This document shows positions 15,289-17,427 of a stretch of 17,427 nt of DNA, in pieces. This stretch comes from Acidaminococcaceae bacterium (GTDB lineage Bacteria > Bacillota > Negativicutes > Acidaminococcales > Acidaminococcaceae): assembly GCA_022653215.1 (NCBI GenBank), contig JALCSJ010000027.1, positions 1 to 17,427 of the forward strand, in the 5' to 3' direction. How positions within the stretch are numbered: the stretch's first letter is position 1; the number at the start of each line of letters is the position of its first letter. The notes under the pieces were generated by a model. That model made no database searches and had not been told where the DNA came from. It saw only the letters and a list, made by a program, of their open reading frames with translations. A program made the translations under genes and the position numbers.

Positions 15289-15988
15289 GATCTTAGTAGT
15301 AGAAGATGACCCAATGGTTGGAAAATTGCATGAGGTTTATATTAACCAATTAGATGGCTTTAAGCTTATGCATATTGCTCGAAGCAGTGACGAAGCACTA
15401 AACTACTTAGAAGAAAAACAGGTTGATTTGGTTATTCTGGATGTTTTCATGCCGGGTAAAGATGGACTGGCCTTATTAAAAGAAATTCGTATCAAGAACA
15501 TAGATGTGGATGTTATTATGATTTCTGCAGCGTCAGACAGGACAAGAGTGCTGACTGCTTTGCGTTTAGGTGTATTCGACTATATTATTAAACCCTTTGA
15601 ATTTGAAAGATTCAGTCTCGCACTTAACAATTTCAAACAACGCTATAGCATGATTAATAAGGAAACCGAAACAATTAAGCAGACAGAATTAGATGGGTCG
15701 CTGCTTAATCGCAGCAAGCTGATTACCGGTAAGATTCCTAAAGGTTTGGAAAAAACCACTTTATATAACGTTTGGCAGGAAGTTGTTAAAATCGATGGCA
15801 ATTTTACCACAGAAGAGATTTCCAATAAAGTTGGTATTTCTCGAGTATCTATCAGAAAGTATTTGGATTTTTTAAAGTCTATTCATGTTCTCCATTTGGA
15901 ACTGAATCGTGGCTGTGTAGGTCGTCCTGTTTATAAATACAAATGCATTAATAAAAATGTTTCTCTGATTAATTCCTATATTGAGTAA
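15281..15988 (+). CDS. CitB/DcuR-type response regulator (receiver + helix-turn-helix)
   Basis: A 235-residue response regulator that partners the upstream kinase. The receiver domain occupies residues of about 1-120, with acidic pocket Asp9/Asp10, phosphoacceptor Asp54 in LVILDVFMPGKDG, Ser82 and Lys104 in IIKPFEF. The C-terminal part has a winged-helix-like DNA-binding region with TTEEISNKVGISRVSIRKYL (about residues 176-195), as in CitB/CitT/DcuR regulators. The start overlaps the kinase stop (8 bp) behind a strong AAAGGAGGA, implying coupled synthesis. Regulators of this family usually activate a transporter or fermentation operon for a di- or tricarboxylate. None is adjacent here, so targets are likely elsewhere or include its own operon. 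Confidence 0.92.
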   Translation: MIKILVVEDDPMVGKLHEVYINQLDGFKLMHIARSSDEALNYLEEKQVDLVILDVFMPGKDGLALLKEIRIKNIDVDVIMISAASDRTRVLTALRLGVFDYIIKPFEFERFSLALNNFKQRYSMINKETETIKQTELDGSLLNRSKLITGKIPKGLEKTTLYNVWQEVVKIDGNFTTEEISNKVGISRVSIRKYLDFLKSIHVLHLELNRGCVGRPVYKYKCINKNVSLINSYIE

Positions 15989-16009
15989 AATTTTAATAAA
16001 GAGGTTTCT

Positions 16010-16768
16010 ATGAATAAACTTCCTAGAATAAATATTCTTGGTATCCCGGTTAATCCTTTGACGATGGCGGAAGCAGTAAAATATCTGACCGGGTGTATAG
16101 AAGCCAAGGTAAATACAAATGTAGTTACTGCCAATGCTGAAATTATTATGTTGGGACATAAAGACCCTCAATATCGCCGAGTTCTGGAAAATGCCTCTTG
16201 TATTCTTCCGGATGGGGCAGGTACTGTTTGGGGGGGCCGCCAATTAGGATTTAAAGTCCCGGAACGGGTGGCAGGATTTGATTTGTTTTTAGAAATGATG
16301 AAAACAGCAGGAGAAAAGGGTTTTAAAGTATATTTCTTTGGTTCGGCACCGGGCATAGCGGAAGCCGCAAAGGAAAAGTGCCTGAAAATGTTTTCAGGAC
16401 TTTCTGTTGTGGGCTGCCGCAATGGATTTTTTAAGGAAGAAGATAATGCCGGAATAGTCTCCGATATTAATGCCAGCAATGCTGATATCTTGTTTGTGGC
16501 TCTGGGAGCTCCTAAACAAGAACTCTGGCTGAACAGGTATTCTAAAGATTTAAAACCTTTTGTGCGTATTGGTATAGGCGGCAGCTTTGATGTTTTAGCA
16601 GGTAAAATGCAAAGAGCTCCTAAATGGATGCAGGAAGCTTCTTTGGAATGGTTGTTTAGATTATATAAACAACCCAGTCGTTTAGGCCGTATGATGGTGC
16701 TGCCGGAATTTGTAATAGAAATATTAAAAGCTAAATATAGTGGTGAAACCATAGACAAAGCACTATAG
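16010..16768 (+). CDS. WecG/TagA/CpsF family glycosyltransferase (GT26)
   Basis: A 252-residue glycosyltransferase of the TagA/WecG/CpsF family. Members add N-acetylmannosamine, N-acetylmannosaminuronate or glucose-type sugars to a lipid-linked GlcNAc at the inner membrane face during wall teichoic acid, enterobacterial common antigen or capsule synthesis. Conserved blocks are VVTANAEIIML with Thr40, ILPDGAGTVWGGRQLG with catalytic Asp68, FFGSAPGIAEAA, ADILFVALGAPKQELW, and IGIGGSFDVLAGKMQRAP. The C-terminal basic tail (EWLFRLYKQPSRLGRM) is the membrane-docking appendage. Length is typical. It begins 21 bp after the response regulator with AAAGAGG as ribosome binding site. Which polymer it serves cannot be told from one gene, so neither tagA nor wecG is assigned. 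Confidence 0.92.
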   Translation: MNKLPRINILGIPVNPLTMAEAVKYLTGCIEAKVNTNVVTANAEIIMLGHKDPQYRRVLENASCILPDGAGTVWGGRQLGFKVPERVAGFDLFLEMMKTAGEKGFKVYFFGSAPGIAEAAKEKCLKMFSGLSVVGCRNGFFKEEDNAGIVSDINASNADILFVALGAPKQELWLNRYSKDLKPFVRIGIGGSFDVLAGKMQRAPKWMQEASLEWLFRLYKQPSRLGRMMVLPEFVIEILKAKYSGETIDKAL

Positions 16769-16780
16769 ATATATTATAAT
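16752..16780 (+). promoter_or_regulatory. Sigma-A-like promoter for psd
   Basis: TAGACA at 16752-16757 (five of six to consensus) and a perfect TATAAT at 16775-16780 are separated by 17 bp. The -35 box lies within the last codons of the glycosyltransferase gene. Transcription would start near 16787, 25 nt before the psd start codon. Confidence 0.7.
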
Positions 16781-16798
16781 AGAGAGTAATTTGCAAAT

Positions 16799-16807
16799 GG
16801 GAGGTGG
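16799..16807 (+). promoter_or_regulatory. Shine-Dalgarno deciding the psd TTG start
   Basis: GGGAGGTGG ends 4 nt (core GGAGG ends 7 nt) before the TTG at 16812. An in-frame ATG at 16797 overlaps this site and has no good ribosome binding site of its own, so TTG is the likely initiation codon. Confidence 0.65.
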
Positions 16808-16811
16808 AACA

Positions 16812-17427
16812 TTGGGAAAATATAAAATCGTCAAAGACGGTTATCCGTTTTTTCTTACGGGAGCGGCAATTACCTTGCTGCTTGCTTATGGCTACGGAAT
16901 TACTGCGGCTATTTTGCCTGCCCTGGTGACTTGTTATTTTGTTTACTTTTTCCGTAATCCGGAGCGTCAGGTCAAAGAAGACGAACATGTTTTATATTCT
17001 CCTGCCGATGGTACAGTTATGGCCATTGAGAGCATGTATGATGAGGAGTTTCTCAACGCTCCTGCCATAAAGGTTACAATTTTTCTTTCGGTTTTTAATG
17101 TCCATGTCAATCGTTCACCGATTTCCGGTGAAATTAAATATCAACGTTATACTTGCGGTGGTTTTGAGCCTGCTTACAAAGATTCGGCTCCTGTAGTTAA
17201 TGAACGACATGCTATTGGGTTGGATAATGGTAAAGAACGTGTTTTGGTTATTCAGATTGCCGGAATTTTGGCTCGCCGTATTGTGTCCTGGGTCTCTTTA
17301 GGACGTAATTTGCAGCAAGGGGAGTGCTATGGCATGATTAAATTTGGCTCCAGTACAGAAATTGTCATGCCTGATTCTGTTCATGTTTTAGTCAAAAAAG
17401 GAGACAAAGTTAAAGGTGGAATTACTG
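16812..17427 (+). CDS. psd: Phosphatidylserine decarboxylase proenzyme, short form (3' truncated by window edge)
   Basis: Phosphatidylserine decarboxylase makes phosphatidylethanolamine. It self-cleaves within a G-S bond so that the new N-terminal serine becomes a pyruvoyl cofactor. The visible 205 residues have two hydrophobic helices near the N-terminus (about 12-28 and 30-46), the block YSPADGTV with Asp66, FNVHVNRSP with His98, and the cleavage motif KFGSS, cut between Gly179 and Ser180. These are the expected triad for self-processing. The size and FGSS motif fit the short PSD class of about 210-220 residues, so only a few residues are probably missing. The TTG start is supported by GGGAGGTGG. 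The gene has its own promoter. A phosphatidylserine synthase gene (pssA) would be expected downstream but is outside the window. Confidence 0.93.
   Translation, partial: MGKYKIVKDGYPFFLTGAAITLLLAYGYGITAAILPALVTCYFVYFFRNPERQVKEDEHVLYSPADGTVMAIESMYDEEFLNAPAIKVTIFLSVFNVHVNRSPISGEIKYQRYTCGGFEPAYKDSAPVVNERHAIGLDNGKERVLVIQIAGILARRIVSWVSLGRNLQQGECYGMIKFGSSTEIVMPDSVHVLVKKGDKVKGGIT

Noticed and set aside
16168..16758. Long minus-strand frame of 196 codons
   Set aside because: It is fully antisense to the glycosyltransferase, whose conserved motifs are unambiguous on the plus strand; no ribosome site or family motif seen.
1..17427. Mobile elements, CRISPR arrays, phage or defence genes
   Set aside because: No spaced direct repeats, transposase or integrase motifs, or defence-family signatures were seen; base composition and gene packing look uniform, and the tRNA shows no attachment-site duplication downstream within the window.

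Overview
The window is a dense, AT-rich, entirely plus-strand stretch of a bacterial chromosome. It holds sixteen protein genes and one tRNA gene, and no gene-free stretch exceeds about 140 bp. Several features point to a low-GC Firmicute: strong AGGAGG-type ribosome binding sites, GTG and TTG starts, an IspH/ribosomal protein S1 fusion, a type 2 isopentenyl diphosphate isomerase, and the order cmk-plsC-ispH/rpsA-fni-der-plsY-gpsA. The fusion, the hom/thrB genes where sporeformers often carry spoIVA after gpsA, and the phosphatidylserine decarboxylase together suggest a Negativicute or related clostridial lineage. That placement is an inference.

Region 1 (1-9041) reads as one long housekeeping run. 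It contains the 3' end of an rRNA pseudouridine synthase (rluB), a BaiN/HI0933/YhiN-family flavoprotein, cytidylate kinase, 1-acylglycerol-3-phosphate acyltransferase, the IspH-S1 fusion, Fni, the ribosome-assembly GTPase Der, PlsY and GpsA. Gaps are about 25 bp or less and some genes overlap. Two themes interleave: ribosome biogenesis and translation (rluB, the flavoprotein, S1, der) and membrane lipid or isoprenoid precursors (plsC, ispH, fni, plsY, gpsA). Region 2 (9062-11792) covers amino acid metabolism: an ACT-domain protein of the UPF0735/PheB family, homoserine dehydrogenase with its own ACT domain, and homoserine kinase.

Region 3 (11793-12062) is the main regulatory gap. It has a near-consensus promoter, tRNA-Pro(GGG) with encoded CCA, a perfect-palindrome intrinsic terminator, an extended -10 element, and an AT-rich 11-bp dyad in the leader of the next gene. 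Region 4 (12063-15988) encodes peptide release factor 3 followed closely by a CitA/DcuS-type sensor kinase and its overlapping CitB/DcuR-type response regulator. No transporter accompanies them, and the sensory domain looks atypical. Region 5 (16010-17427) has a TagA/WecG/CpsF-family glycosyltransferase and, behind its own sigma-A-like promoter, a short phosphatidylserine decarboxylase proenzyme that runs off the window.

I see no mobile element, CRISPR array, phage gene or obvious transferred island. The most interesting items are the possible internal translation start at the IspH/S1 junction, the orphan two-component system with a divergent sensor, the prfC leader dyad, and the case for the 'BaiN' protein being an rRNA-modifying flavoenzyme. 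No clearly new multi-gene system is evident.
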